A stretch of DNA of 64,000 nucleotides, from NCBI GenBank assembly GCA_037013495.1, contig CM072801.1:35080001-35144000 (forward strand), read 5' to 3'. Both the position numbers and the translations under genes were made by a program. The stretch is from Hippophae tibetana (taxonomy: Eukaryota; Streptophyta; Magnoliopsida; Rosales; Elaeagnaceae). Below, in pieces: positions 1 to 7,067 of the stretch. How positions within the stretch are numbered: the stretch's first letter is position 1; every line of letters begins with the position of its first letter. The notes beneath the pieces are model-generated. The model was not told the DNA's origin. It saw only the letters and a list, made by a program, of their open reading frames with translations, and made no database searches.

Positions 1-2563
1 CTAATAATTTAAGAATTTCCTTCTTAACTACCTCTTGCATGTTTGGGTTTAGTCTTCTTTGGGCCTCTCGTACAGGTTTAGCACCGTCCTCCAAGTTGAT
101 CTTGTGCATACACATTGTTGGACTAATGCCTCTTATATCCCCTATACTCCAACCTATAGATTTCTTAAACTGTTTAAGCACTTTGATGAGTTCCTTTTCT
201 TGTGGTTTGGTCAAGGTTGAAGAAATTATCACTGGATAAGTTTCCCCTTCTCCCAAAAACACATATTTTAAGTGCTCAGGTAAGTCTTTGAGTTCAAGTT
301 CAGGTGGATTGGCCTCTTTAATAGATGAAGAACTGGGTAGATTTAAAAGTGTACTAGATTTTGTCATCACTTCATTATTGTCTAGTTGTTTAAGGTACCC
401 ATTAATTTCCTCATCTAAATCTTCTTCAACCTTTTCAAGTGTAAGAACGGTTTCAAGCTTGTCCTCTATTCTGGTTCGGAAAAAGGTGTTTTGGACAAGA
501 TTATCCAAAGGATCAACATCGAATATTTCATCAATGGCAGAAATAGAAGGGAACGGTGAAGAATCAAAAACTTTAAAATGAAAAGTCTCTCCTAAGACTG
601 TCATTGTCAAATTTCCATCTTGGACATCAATAATAGTTTTAGTAGTTGCCATAAATGGTCTACCAAGCAATATTGTGTGCTCTCTGTCCAATGCTGGATT
701 TTCTTGCATATCCAGAACCACAAAGTCAACAGGTATTATCAGTTTGTCTACTTGTACCAAAACATCCTCAACTATTCCCTCTGGATATTTAAGAGATCTA
801 TCTGCAAGTTGAAGGGACATAGTTGTGGGTTTTAAATCCCCTAGATTGAGTTGTAAGAATATAGAGTAGGGCATCAAATTTATACTAGCACCTAAATCAA
901 GCATTGCTTTAGCAACCTTCCTATCCCCCATAGTTATGTTTATAATAAAACTTCCAGGGTCTTTCAACTTAGGGGGTAGTTTGTGCTGAAGTACAGCGCT
1001 AGAAATTTCTGATACTACTACTCGTTCATTCAGTTCATACCTCCTTTTCTTAGTGTTCAACTCTTTGAAAAACTTGGCATATGAGGGCACATTCATGATC
1101 ACTTCTAACAATGGTAAATTGATATTCACTTTAGAGAGCATATTAAAAAGATCATTGAATTGCTTATCTTGTTTGGACTCTTTTAACCGGTGGGGAAAAG
1201 GTACTTGTATCTGGTGTGGTTCTGTTGTCTTTTGAATTTTGGGGGTGTCAGATGACCCCCCAATGAGTTTTTCAGAAGGCTTGTTAAGTTTAACACTTGT
1301 TTCTCCTTTTTGCGAGATTAGAGTATCGCCTTCTTTGTTACCTGAACTACAAGGTAGATTGTTAGAGATTTCAGGTAAACTGGTATTGACTACCTTACCA
1401 CTTCGAAGGGTTCTAACATCCTTTGCTTGTTCTGGTTGACTGGGCAACTTTCCTGGTTCTTTCTTTTGCATTTGTTCAGCCAGTTGCCCAACTTTAGATT
1501 CAATTCTTTTAACCGAAGCCTCCATGGTGTTCAACCTTTGATTAGTCATCAATTGGTTGTCACGACTAACTTGAATAAAAGCATTCAAGCTATCTTCTAA
1601 GGTTGGTTTAAAAGATTGGCTTGGTGGGTAAGGGTGGTTGTTATCCGACCTTAGTGTTGGATATTGGGTGTAGGCTGGGTGATTATAGGTGTTTGGATGA
1701 TACCTTTGAAAAGATTGGACTTCCTCTATGGCATCGACACTAGAATCACAAGTATTTGAACAATTATGAGTACCATGCCCAATTGAACAACACACTTCAC
1801 ATACCTCTTGATTTGAAATTTGGTGGGAAGTGAGGAATTTCACTTGTTTAGTCAATTCAGCAAGTTGCAAGGTTATCTCATTATCAGAGCCGACTTCATT
1901 GACCTTTGCTTTCCTTCTACCACCTCTTTGTTGGGAATTAGAACCCAATAGCTCATAGAGATTATAGGTTTCCTCTGCGGTCTTTTCTCGTACAGCACCT
2001 CCAGCAGCATTATCAACCATGTATTGACTCTGTAGTGTCAATCCATCGTAAAAGAATTGGTTTTGTAGCTGTAATGGAAAGCTATGATTTTGACATTGAA
2101 TGAAAAGGAGTTTGAATCGTTCCCAAGCTTCATGAAAGGGCTCTTCATACATTTGAGAAAATGTTGCTATCTTTTTTCTTAGATCAACAGTCTTTTGATG
2201 GGAATAGAACCTACCCATAAAAATTTCATAGACTGCCTCCCAAGTTTTAAGCGAACCTGACTGTAGAGTAATGCACCATGACCAAGCTTTATCTTTGAGA
2301 GTGTAAGGAAAACACCTCATCCTAAGTTGATCTTCATTAATTGCATGTAGTGGAAAGGTTTGGACAATAGCATAGAATTCTCGAATGAAATTTAAAGGGT
2401 CTTCATTAGGGATACCGTAAAAGGAAGGCAACAAAGAATAATGAATCTTTTTCAATTCATAATTCCTTGCAGCCTCTTGTAATTGGATACCGGAAGTTAC
2501 ATTGCCAATGATTGGCATTGTATATTCTTTCATCTTTTTCCGCCTATCTTCAGCATCTCCCAT
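1..2563 (-). CDS. gag-pol: Gag-protease-reverse transcriptase polyprotein (second gag copy), 3' end outside window
   Basis: The frame is open from the ATG at 2563 to the window edge (854 codons). An in-frame TAG lies twelve codons upstream, which fixes the start. Residues about 33-212 form the retrotransposon Gag capsid-type domain. A canonical CX2CX4HX4C zinc knuckle follows at C255, C258, H263 and C268 (1760-1801). After a hydrophilic linker comes an aspartic protease with D556-L-G-A-S and the flap/ILLGRP region at 631-636. The frame ends inside the RT N-terminus (836-854). Known role: virus-like particle shell, polyprotein cleavage and cDNA synthesis in the cytoplasm. DLG in place of DTG/DSG is, as I recall, usual in Athila-like proteases and not a defect. 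It lies 340 bp downstream of another gag ORF with no frame link, so its translation would need reinitiation, internal entry or splicing. I see no frameshift or stop. Confidence 0.9.
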   Translation of the reverse strand, partial: MGDAEDRRKKMKEYTMPIIGNVTSGIQLQEAARNYELKKIHYSLLPSFYGIPNEDPLNFIREFYAIVQTFPLHAINEDQLRMRCFPYTLKDKAWSWCITLQSGSLKTWEAVYEIFMGRFYSHQKTVDLRKKIATFSQMYEEPFHEAWERFKLLFIQCQNHSFPLQLQNQFFYDGLTLQSQYMVDNAAGGAVREKTAEETYNLYELLGSNSQQRGGRRKAKVNEVGSDNEITLQLAELTKQVKFLTSHQISNQEVCEVCCSIGHGTHNCSNTCDSSVDAIEEVQSFQRYHPNTYNHPAYTQYPTLRSDNNHPYPPSQSFKPTLEDSLNAFIQVSRDNQLMTNQRLNTMEASVKRIESKVGQLAEQMQKKEPGKLPSQPEQAKDVRTLRSGKVVNTSLPEISNNLPCSSGNKEGDTLISQKGETSVKLNKPSEKLIGGSSDTPKIQKTTEPHQIQVPFPHRLKESKQDKQFNDLFNMLSKVNINLPLLEVIMNVPSYAKFFKELNTKKRRYELNERVVVSEISSAVLQHKLPPKLKDPGSFIINITMGDRKVAKAMLDLGASINLMPYSIFLQLNLGDLKPTTMSLQLADRSLKYPEGIVEDVLVQVDKLIIPVDFVVLDMQENPALDREHTILLGRPFMATTKTIIDVQDGNLTMTVLGETFHFKVFDSSPFPSISAIDEIFDVDPLDNLVQNTFFRTRIEDKLETVLTLEKVEEDLDEEINGYLKQLDNNEVMTKSSTLLNLPSSSSIKEANPPELELKDLPEHLKYVFLGEGETYPVIISSTLTKPQEKELIKVLKQFKKSIGWSIGDIRGISPTMCMHKINLEDGAKPVREAQRRLNPNMQEVVKKEILKLL

Positions 2564-2903
2564 GGTTGTTTGTAGTTGAAAATGATCCTCCTCCTATTGT
2601 GTATCAACAATTTGCTTTTAGTAGATATCTCTAAAAAATATTTATAACTTGATAAAACGTAAATGCAAAAAGTGCAAGGAACCTAAATTTTTTTTTTTAA
2701 ACGAATGGACAGAATGTTTGAAACAAACGAATTTTATTTCATCTGAATTTTTATTACACGCAAACTAAAACAAAGGAAAATACAATAATGGGTGACCTCC
2801 CATACAGGACTAAAATTTATCGTCTTCTAGTAAGACGTTGCTTGGAGATTGCAGAATGAAAAACTCAATGTCTCCTCTTCATTGAATTCGTTTAAGTTTC
2901 AAA
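2564..2903 (-). other. Spacer between the two gag frames
   Basis: A 340-bp AT-rich stretch with no ORF, no primer binding site and no LTR end, so the downstream gag does not begin a separate intact element. It contains the semi-palindrome TGGGTGACCTCCCA at 2789-2802, whose minus-strand form TGGGAGGTCACCCA resembles a TGGGAGG-N-ACCCA motif I recall from the untranslated part of Athila-like elements after pol (recollection, not verified). On the minus strand a pyrimidine-rich TATTTTTTAG near 2630 could serve as a splice acceptor ahead of the second gag. That is speculative. Confidence 0.6.
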
Positions 2904-4241
2904 TTAGTCTTTGCCTTTTTGCAAATGTTCAACTAACTGTTCAACTTGAACTTCCACCTTTTTGATAGAAGCTTCCACAGAGTCCAACCGTTGATTGGTT
3001 TTAGATTGATTATCCCTACATACTTGAATAAAAGAATTCAAGTTGTCCTCCAAGGTTGGTTTATTGGGAATGCTTCTTGGAATAGGTGGGTGGAATTGCT
3101 GACCTGCTTGGTTTGAGCTTTGAGTGAAAGGAGGGTTGTTTTGCCTCCAAGAGAAATTTGGATGACTTCTCCACCCAGGATTATAGGTATTTGAGTTGGG
3201 GTCAAACCTTGGTCTTTGTTGATACGCTCCCAACACATTGACCTGTTCAGGTCCAGTTGTTTCTCCTTGATATGGACAGGCTTCAGTACCATGTCCCATG
3301 TTGCTGTACAAACCATATTGTTCATTATTGGTGTTGGTTTGTGTAGCGAGAAGGGCAACTTGCTTAGTCAGTTGAACAAGTTGTTGTTGAACTTCATTAC
3401 TGGAGTCGATTTCATGAACTCCAGCTTTTCTCACTCGGGAGCTTTTCTGTTGGGAATTAGCACCCAACATCTCAAAGAGGTTATACGTCTCTGAGGCAGT
3501 CTTTTCTCCTATTGCTCCTCCTGCAGCGTTGTCGACAATGAACTGACATTGTTGTGTAAGTCCATCGTAAAAGAATTGGTTCTGCAACTGCAGGGGAAAG
3601 CTATGATGGGGACACTGAGTGAGAAACATCTTGAACCTATCCCAAGCTTCATGGAATGGTTCTCCATCCATCTGAGAGAAAGTAGCAATCTTTCCTCTCA
3701 ACTCTGATGTTTTTTGATGGGAATAGAATTTTCCCATGAATTTATTGTAAATGTTACCCCATGTCATCAGAGAACCTGGGGGAAGTGACATCAACCAAGC
3801 TTTGGCCTTATCCTTTAGAGTGTAGGGAAAACATCTCATCCTAAGTTGATCCTCGTTTAGAATACCGAGGGGGAATGTTTGGACCGTAGCATAGAAATCT
3901 CTCATAAAGGAAAGAGAATCTTCATTAGGTAGCCCATAAAAGGAAGGAAGCATAGAAAAATGAATATTTTTAAGGTCATAATTCCGAGCAGCCTCTCCCA
4001 ACTGGATAGCGGCAGTTGCCGTGCCTATTACCGGTCTTGCAAACTCCTTCATCGTGGTTTCCCTAATATGTTGGTATTCCTCCATTTCTTTTGGTTCTAG
4101 CAAAGGATTAAGACTTGGTTCTATGTTTGGCTCAAAAACAGGTTGATGGGTAGAATCCAGTTTTGTTGACACTTGTTTAAATTTATGAAAATTATTTACA
4201 TATGGTGTAAGAGGGTTTCCTAAGGATCTCCTACCACGCAT
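2904..4241 (-). CDS. gag: Stand-alone Gag protein (first gag copy)
   Basis: A 445-codon ORF with ATG at 4241 and TAA at 2906-2904. An in-frame TAG lies two codons before the ATG, so the start is well defined. The N-terminus is arginine-rich (MRGRRS). Residues 86-265 align without gaps to residues 33-212 of the downstream polyprotein; counting by eye I find about 131 of 180 identical (73%). The C-terminal part is Pro/Gln/Asn-rich, followed by a coiled-coil-like tail, and the frame stops where the second copy runs on into the protease linker. The zinc knuckle is degenerate: the first two Cys positions are Tyr309 and Tyr312 (TAT, TAC), while His317 and Cys322 remain. It probably makes an extra capsid-type Gag without Pol. 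A relic of recombination between two related elements is the main alternative. Confidence 0.88.
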   Translation of the reverse strand: MRGRRSLGNPLTPYVNNFHKFKQVSTKLDSTHQPVFEPNIEPSLNPLLEPKEMEEYQHIRETTMKEFARPVIGTATAAIQLGEAARNYDLKNIHFSMLPSFYGLPNEDSLSFMRDFYATVQTFPLGILNEDQLRMRCFPYTLKDKAKAWLMSLPPGSLMTWGNIYNKFMGKFYSHQKTSELRGKIATFSQMDGEPFHEAWDRFKMFLTQCPHHSFPLQLQNQFFYDGLTQQCQFIVDNAAGGAIGEKTASETYNLFEMLGANSQQKSSRVRKAGVHEIDSSNEVQQQLVQLTKQVALLATQTNTNNEQYGLYSNMGHGTEACPYQGETTGPEQVNVLGAYQQRPRFDPNSNTYNPGWRSHPNFSWRQNNPPFTQSSNQAGQQFHPPIPRSIPNKPTLEDNLNSFIQVCRDNQSKTNQRLDSVEASIKKVEVQVEQLVEHLQKGKD

Positions 4242-4360
4242 AGACTATTGTAAATGTAAATTTAAAACTCCTGTCAACAAAATAAAAAATTTAGAGAAAA
4301 TTTACATGTTATTTAATACAAAGCACTAAACAAAACTAGTTAAACCCTAAAAAGAAGATT

Positions 4361-4416
4361 TTTTTTTTATCATTTTTTTTAATTTTTTTTTAATTTTTTT
4401 TTTATATTTTTTTTTG
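4361..4416. repeat. T-rich low-complexity tract
   Basis: Runs of eight to ten T separated by short A-containing interruptions, just upstream of gag on the minus strand. Likely slippage-prone, with no other signal. Confidence 0.8.
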
Positions 4417-4446
4417 TAACATAATTAGTATTAACCAAGAGTGCTC

Positions 4447-4556
4447 CCAGGAAAGAATGGTGGTGCAAACGGCTCCTTAAATACCATTCTCCTAGCCAGA
4501 GCAACGTTCCCAGGAAAGACTAGTGGCACAAAGGCTTTCAAGAACTAGTCTCCTAG
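4447..4556 (-). promoter_or_regulatory. Two tandem RNA hairpins with compensatory changes in the leader
   Basis: Two direct copies offset by 63 bp. In plus-strand coordinates copy 1 pairs 4455-4461 (GAATGGT) with 4483-4489 (ACCATTC); copy 2 pairs 4518-4524 (GACTAGT) with 4544-4550 (ACTAGTC). The stems differ at two positions and both differences are matched on the opposite arm. The outer stems, 4447-4452 with 4490-4495 and 4510-4515 with 4551-4556, pair fully only on the minus (transcribed) strand, where one pair is a G-U wobble. Loops are 21 and 19 nt. The pattern indicates selection on RNA structure in the retroelement leader. A packaging, dimerisation or translation signal is possible. Confidence 0.7.
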
Positions 4557-4794
4557 ACAGAACTCCATTAGATTTTTACTTTTCATGTTATTTAGTTAAT
4601 TAGGTATAAATTCAAGTAATGTTTTTTTTTATTCATGAACGGTAATTTTATTTTACTATTCACGCTATATAATGTCTTATTAACTTAAATTTTTTTTGAA
4701 ATTTAAGTTTTTGAATTTTTTTTTTTTTACTATTCATGAACGGTAAAATTTTTTACTTCAAATTTCAAATTTCTAAATTATTTTACAATTAAAA

Positions 4795-4870
4795 AAAATT
4801 ATTTTTTTATTTATTTTTTATTTTTTTATTTTTTTATTTTTTTATTTTTTTATTTATTTTTTTATTTATT
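4795..4870. repeat. (TTTTTTTA)n-type simple repeat
   Basis: Near-regular TTTTTTTA and TTTA units in the leader between primer binding site and hairpins. Simple-sequence expansion with no coding potential. Confidence 0.85.
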
Positions 4871-4970
4871 ATGAATTTTGAAATTTGATTATTATTAAAA
4901 TATCACAATTATTTACAGCACAAAAAATGTTTTTTAAAATTTTGATAAATAATTTAAAAACGCTATTCCT

Positions 4971-4988
4971 TCCCCGGCAACGGCGCCA
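4971..4988 (-). other. Primer binding site, tRNA-Asp
   Basis: The plus strand carries an 18-nt match to the 3' end of plant tRNA-Asp(GUC) including CCA (TCCCCGGCAACGGCGCCA). The minus strand therefore reads TGGCGCCGTTGCCGGGGA, the site where that tRNA primes minus-strand cDNA. It lies 7 nt inside the LTR end, as expected. The tRNA sequence is from memory. tRNA-Asp is a primer I associate with Athila-like elements. Confidence 0.92.
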
Positions 4989-5482
4989 AAAACTTGATAA
5001 AGGAAAACCGGCATCGCCGATCTTCGCAAATACTTTGGTTTTAATATTTATAAAACTCTCGCAAGTGCACGAATCATTTCGAAGAAAATGATAAGTATAC
5101 TCCCAAGGTCGATCTAAGGAAGGAATGTATGTGGTTTTTAATTTATTATTCAAACTTTTAAAAACGAAATTAAATCCTAAACATCCTGTCACGATAGTTT
5201 GGTTTTTGTGTTCCTAATCTAATAACATAAAATAAACATATATACAGATTAATTAAATATAATCTAATAACATAAAAATAAACATAGATACAAATTCAAT
5301 AAATAATTATCTAAAAATAAACATATATACGGATTCAATAAATATTCATGTAAATTTTTATCATTTATATTAGCGGAGTATTTATGGATATAATAACTAA
5401 ATTAATTATGCTTGCTCATATTAACTAGGTTATTAAAGATATAAATTGATATTTTATTGATTCTCTTTTTTATATATAAATA

Positions 5483-5628
5483 CCACCTTTGGTGGGGTTA
5501 GATATTCTTTGTTAACTAAACAAATCAATTAACACCTATGGGTGGGGTTGATAACTAATATACTTAATTAAATTAATTCCTTTTTCTAAGAGATTGAAAA
5601 TGAACCATTTAAATGCCACCTTTGGTGG
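5483..5628 (-). repeat. Three short CCACC-NNN-GGTGG hairpin motifs in R/U5
   Basis: Perfect short palindromes CCACCTTTGGTGG at 5483-5495 and 5616-5628, and a variant CACCTATGGGTG at 5533-5544, each followed by a GGGTT-like tail. They stand out as GC islands in an otherwise AT-rich U5 and could fold in the RNA. Function unknown. Confidence 0.6.
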
Positions 5629-6235
5629 GGTTAGACAATTTAAACATTATTCAAGGTGTCCAAATTAAACTTAAGAATTTAATTATCCGAGTACTAACTT
5701 TCAAGTTTTAAAACCACTATTGAAAACATGTTGTCAATACATTTTCACATAATAATTCTTATAAAAACTTTTGAAATAGAGTTTCACTCTAACTATCGGG
5801 CGATTGTACCAACAAATAAAAGAGCACTACTCTAAATTAGACCGGATAACTAAACCTTAAAATCTAATTTTCAGTTTTAAGTTTGTAATGAAAAATAATA
5901 TATTTCTCTCTAACATTCTTAATATAAAATCTTGAATAAAAACAAAATCAATTCATTTTAGAAATTTTCACCTATTTAATATTTCGCAAGCATAACAACG
6001 TTATTATTATATCATGTTTATAAACAGCTAGCAGAGTTAAATTTAATCATAGACAAATTAAATATAACATGTAAGAATAAAGCATAAAAATAACTGTAAA
6101 GAAAATAAAATCCTTACAGAACTTCGACGCTATTCCCGTTGCTAGAAAACCTCCGAGCGGAATTTGCACTTTCATATATTGAATCAAAAATCTAAATTAT
6201 TACAAAAACATTACAATTTCCTCTCAAAAAGAGAA

Positions 6236-6360
6236 GAACACTAAACCTAAGAGAATTGAACTAAAAACTAAGAGAAAAACTAAGAGAAAATCTAAGAAAC
6301 TAAGAAAGAAACTAAGGAAAACTCAAAAAACTAAGAAATGAGAGAAAGAAAGAAGAGAGA
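6236..6360 (-). repeat. CTTAGTTT-type pyrimidine-rich repeats downstream of the presumed transcription start
   Basis: On the plus strand AAACTAAGAG-like units recur about nine times. The minus-strand RNA would begin with a CT-rich leader of CTTAGTTT units. Pyrimidine-rich stretches just downstream of the TATA box are common at plant LTR start sites, so the block is compatible with the beginning of R. Confidence 0.6.
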
Positions 6361-6402
6361 AGTGTGTTTTGAAGGTGTGATTTGAAGTGAAGGGAATGGG
6401 GG

Positions 6403-6410
6403 TATTTATA
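6403..6410 (-). promoter_or_regulatory. TATA box of the LTR promoter
   Basis: TATAAATA on the minus strand, flanked by C-rich sequence, 68 bp downstream of the bZIP palindrome and followed about 30-40 nt later by a CT-rich stretch. Transcription would start near 6370-6380 and proceed toward the primer binding site. Confidence 0.75.
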
Positions 6411-6477
6411 GGTGAGGATGGAGAGAAAAAGTAGAGAAAAAAATGTTAAAAAAATGTAAAAACGCGGATTATTGATT

Positions 6478-6502
6478 GCTGACGTCATTTGATGACGTCA
6501 GC
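6478..6502. promoter_or_regulatory. Twin TGACGTCA (as-1/CRE-like) palindrome in U3
   Basis: Two perfect TGACGTCA octamers (6480-6487 and 6493-6500) lie in a 25-bp inverted repeat with 11-bp arms (GCTGACGTCAT / ATGACGTCAGC) around TTG. TGACG pairs are the classic binding sites of plant TGA-class bZIP factors, as in the as-1 element. The position upstream of the TATA box fits an enhancer. Binding and stress response are inference. Confidence 0.65.
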
Positions 6503-6520
6503 ATGACATGGGGCGGCTGC

Positions 6521-6706
6521 ACAGTACCGGGTATGAACAGTGCCGAGTCTGATGAACAGTACCGGGGTATGAACAGTGCCGAGTCTGATGAACAGTACCC
6601 GCGGATGAACAGTACCCGCGGATGAACAGTGCCGAGTCTGATGAACAGTACCGGGGTATGAACAGTGCCGAGTCTGATGAACAGTAACCGCGGATGAACA
6701 GTGCCG
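6521..6706 (-). repeat. 18-bp GC-rich minisatellite in U3 (ATGAACAGT core, ten copies)
   Basis: The core ATGAACAGT recurs ten times at close to 18-bp spacing, alternating with CCGAGTCTG, CCGCGG and CCGGGGT spacers. It sits in the only strongly GC-rich block of the LTR and continues into a CG-rich run up to about 6765. Overlapping minus-strand ORFs in three frames here are by-products of the repeat. The block may act as a modular enhancer and is a likely target for cytosine methylation. Confidence 0.85.
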
Positions 6707-7067
6707 CGCGCTGCTGCCTGGGGCGGTGCTGGGCGCTGGGGCGCGGCGGCCGGGCGGCGCGACGGCACGTTTTTCTCCTTTTTGACATTTTTGACCTTTT
6801 TGACCCATTTTGTCCAATTTTTCCATATTTGTCGACCTTTCCGCATTTATTTATTAATATATTTGTGATGTATTGCTTCCAGTATTCCTCTTTGAGTTTT
6901 TAAGTTGTGTTTTTAAGCCAAAATACCTGAAAAACAATAAAAATACCAGTGATTCCGAAAAAGACAAATTTATATAAATATATGATAAAACATATAAATA
7001 TATATATTTTTAATCAATTAATGTGCATAAAATCATGGTTATTTTAGTGCTTTTTGAGCACTCATCA

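Larger units (their letters stand above)
4242..4970 (-). other. Retrotransposon 5' leader (untranslated)
   Basis: The stretch between primer binding site and first gag ATG is 729 nt, very AT-rich, with long T and A runs, and holds no convincing ORF. It includes two homopolymer-rich tracts (about 4361-4416 and 4795-4870) and two tandem hairpins (4447-4556). In related elements this position carries packaging and dimerisation signals; that role here is inference. Confidence 0.75.
1..7067 (-). mobile_element. Ty3/gypsy LTR retrotransposon, Athila/Tat group, 5' part (truncated by window edge)
   Basis: Seen on the minus strand in order: LTR, primer binding site complementary to tRNA-Asp, long leader, gag ORF, second gag joined to protease and the start of reverse transcriptase. 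A tRNA-Asp primer, a DLGAS-type protease active site and the RT entry RRLNPNMQEVVKKEILKLL are what I know from plant Athila-like elements. The main frames are open: 445 codons, and at least 854 codons up to the edge. The insertion is therefore either young or still under constraint. RT, RNase H, integrase, any env-like ORF, the polypurine tract and the 3' LTR must lie left of position 1. The right end abuts the satellite directly at 7067/7068. Confidence 0.92.
4996..7067 (-). repeat. 5' LTR of the Athila-like element
   Basis: On the minus strand it begins TGATGAGTGCTC (7067) and ends CCTTTATCA (4996), giving TG...CA termini with TGAT/ATCA inverted ends. Length is 2072 bp. The inner end lies directly before the primer binding site and the outer end directly against satellite sequence. 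U3 contains a GC-rich enhancer-like block, a bZIP palindrome and a TATA box. R/U5 is long, AT-rich, pyrimidine-rich at its start, and carries three small hairpins. The conserved stretch around 5050-5070 (minus: ATTCGTGCACTTGCGAG) is familiar from plant Athila-like LTRs. The 3' LTR is not in the window, so termini rest on motif and context only. Confidence 0.85.

Noticed and set aside
39..1439. Plus-strand ORFs opposite the gag-pol frame
   Set aside because: Antisense shadows of the continuous minus-strand polyprotein frame.
3038..3494. Small ORFs overlapping the first gag in other frames or the opposite strand
   Set aside because: Shadows of the 445-codon gag ORF, which has family homology.
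4971..4988. Possible tRNA-Asp gene
   Set aside because: Only the 3' 18 nt match; no cloverleaf upstream. It is a primer binding site.
4869..5192. ORFs across the primer binding site and LTR end
   Set aside because: They span non-coding LTR and leader landmarks and have no domain.
6469..6846. Three overlapping minus-strand ORFs of 96-125 codons in the LTR
   Set aside because: All three frames are open only because the 18-bp unit contains no stop; low-complexity repeat translation, in promoter DNA.
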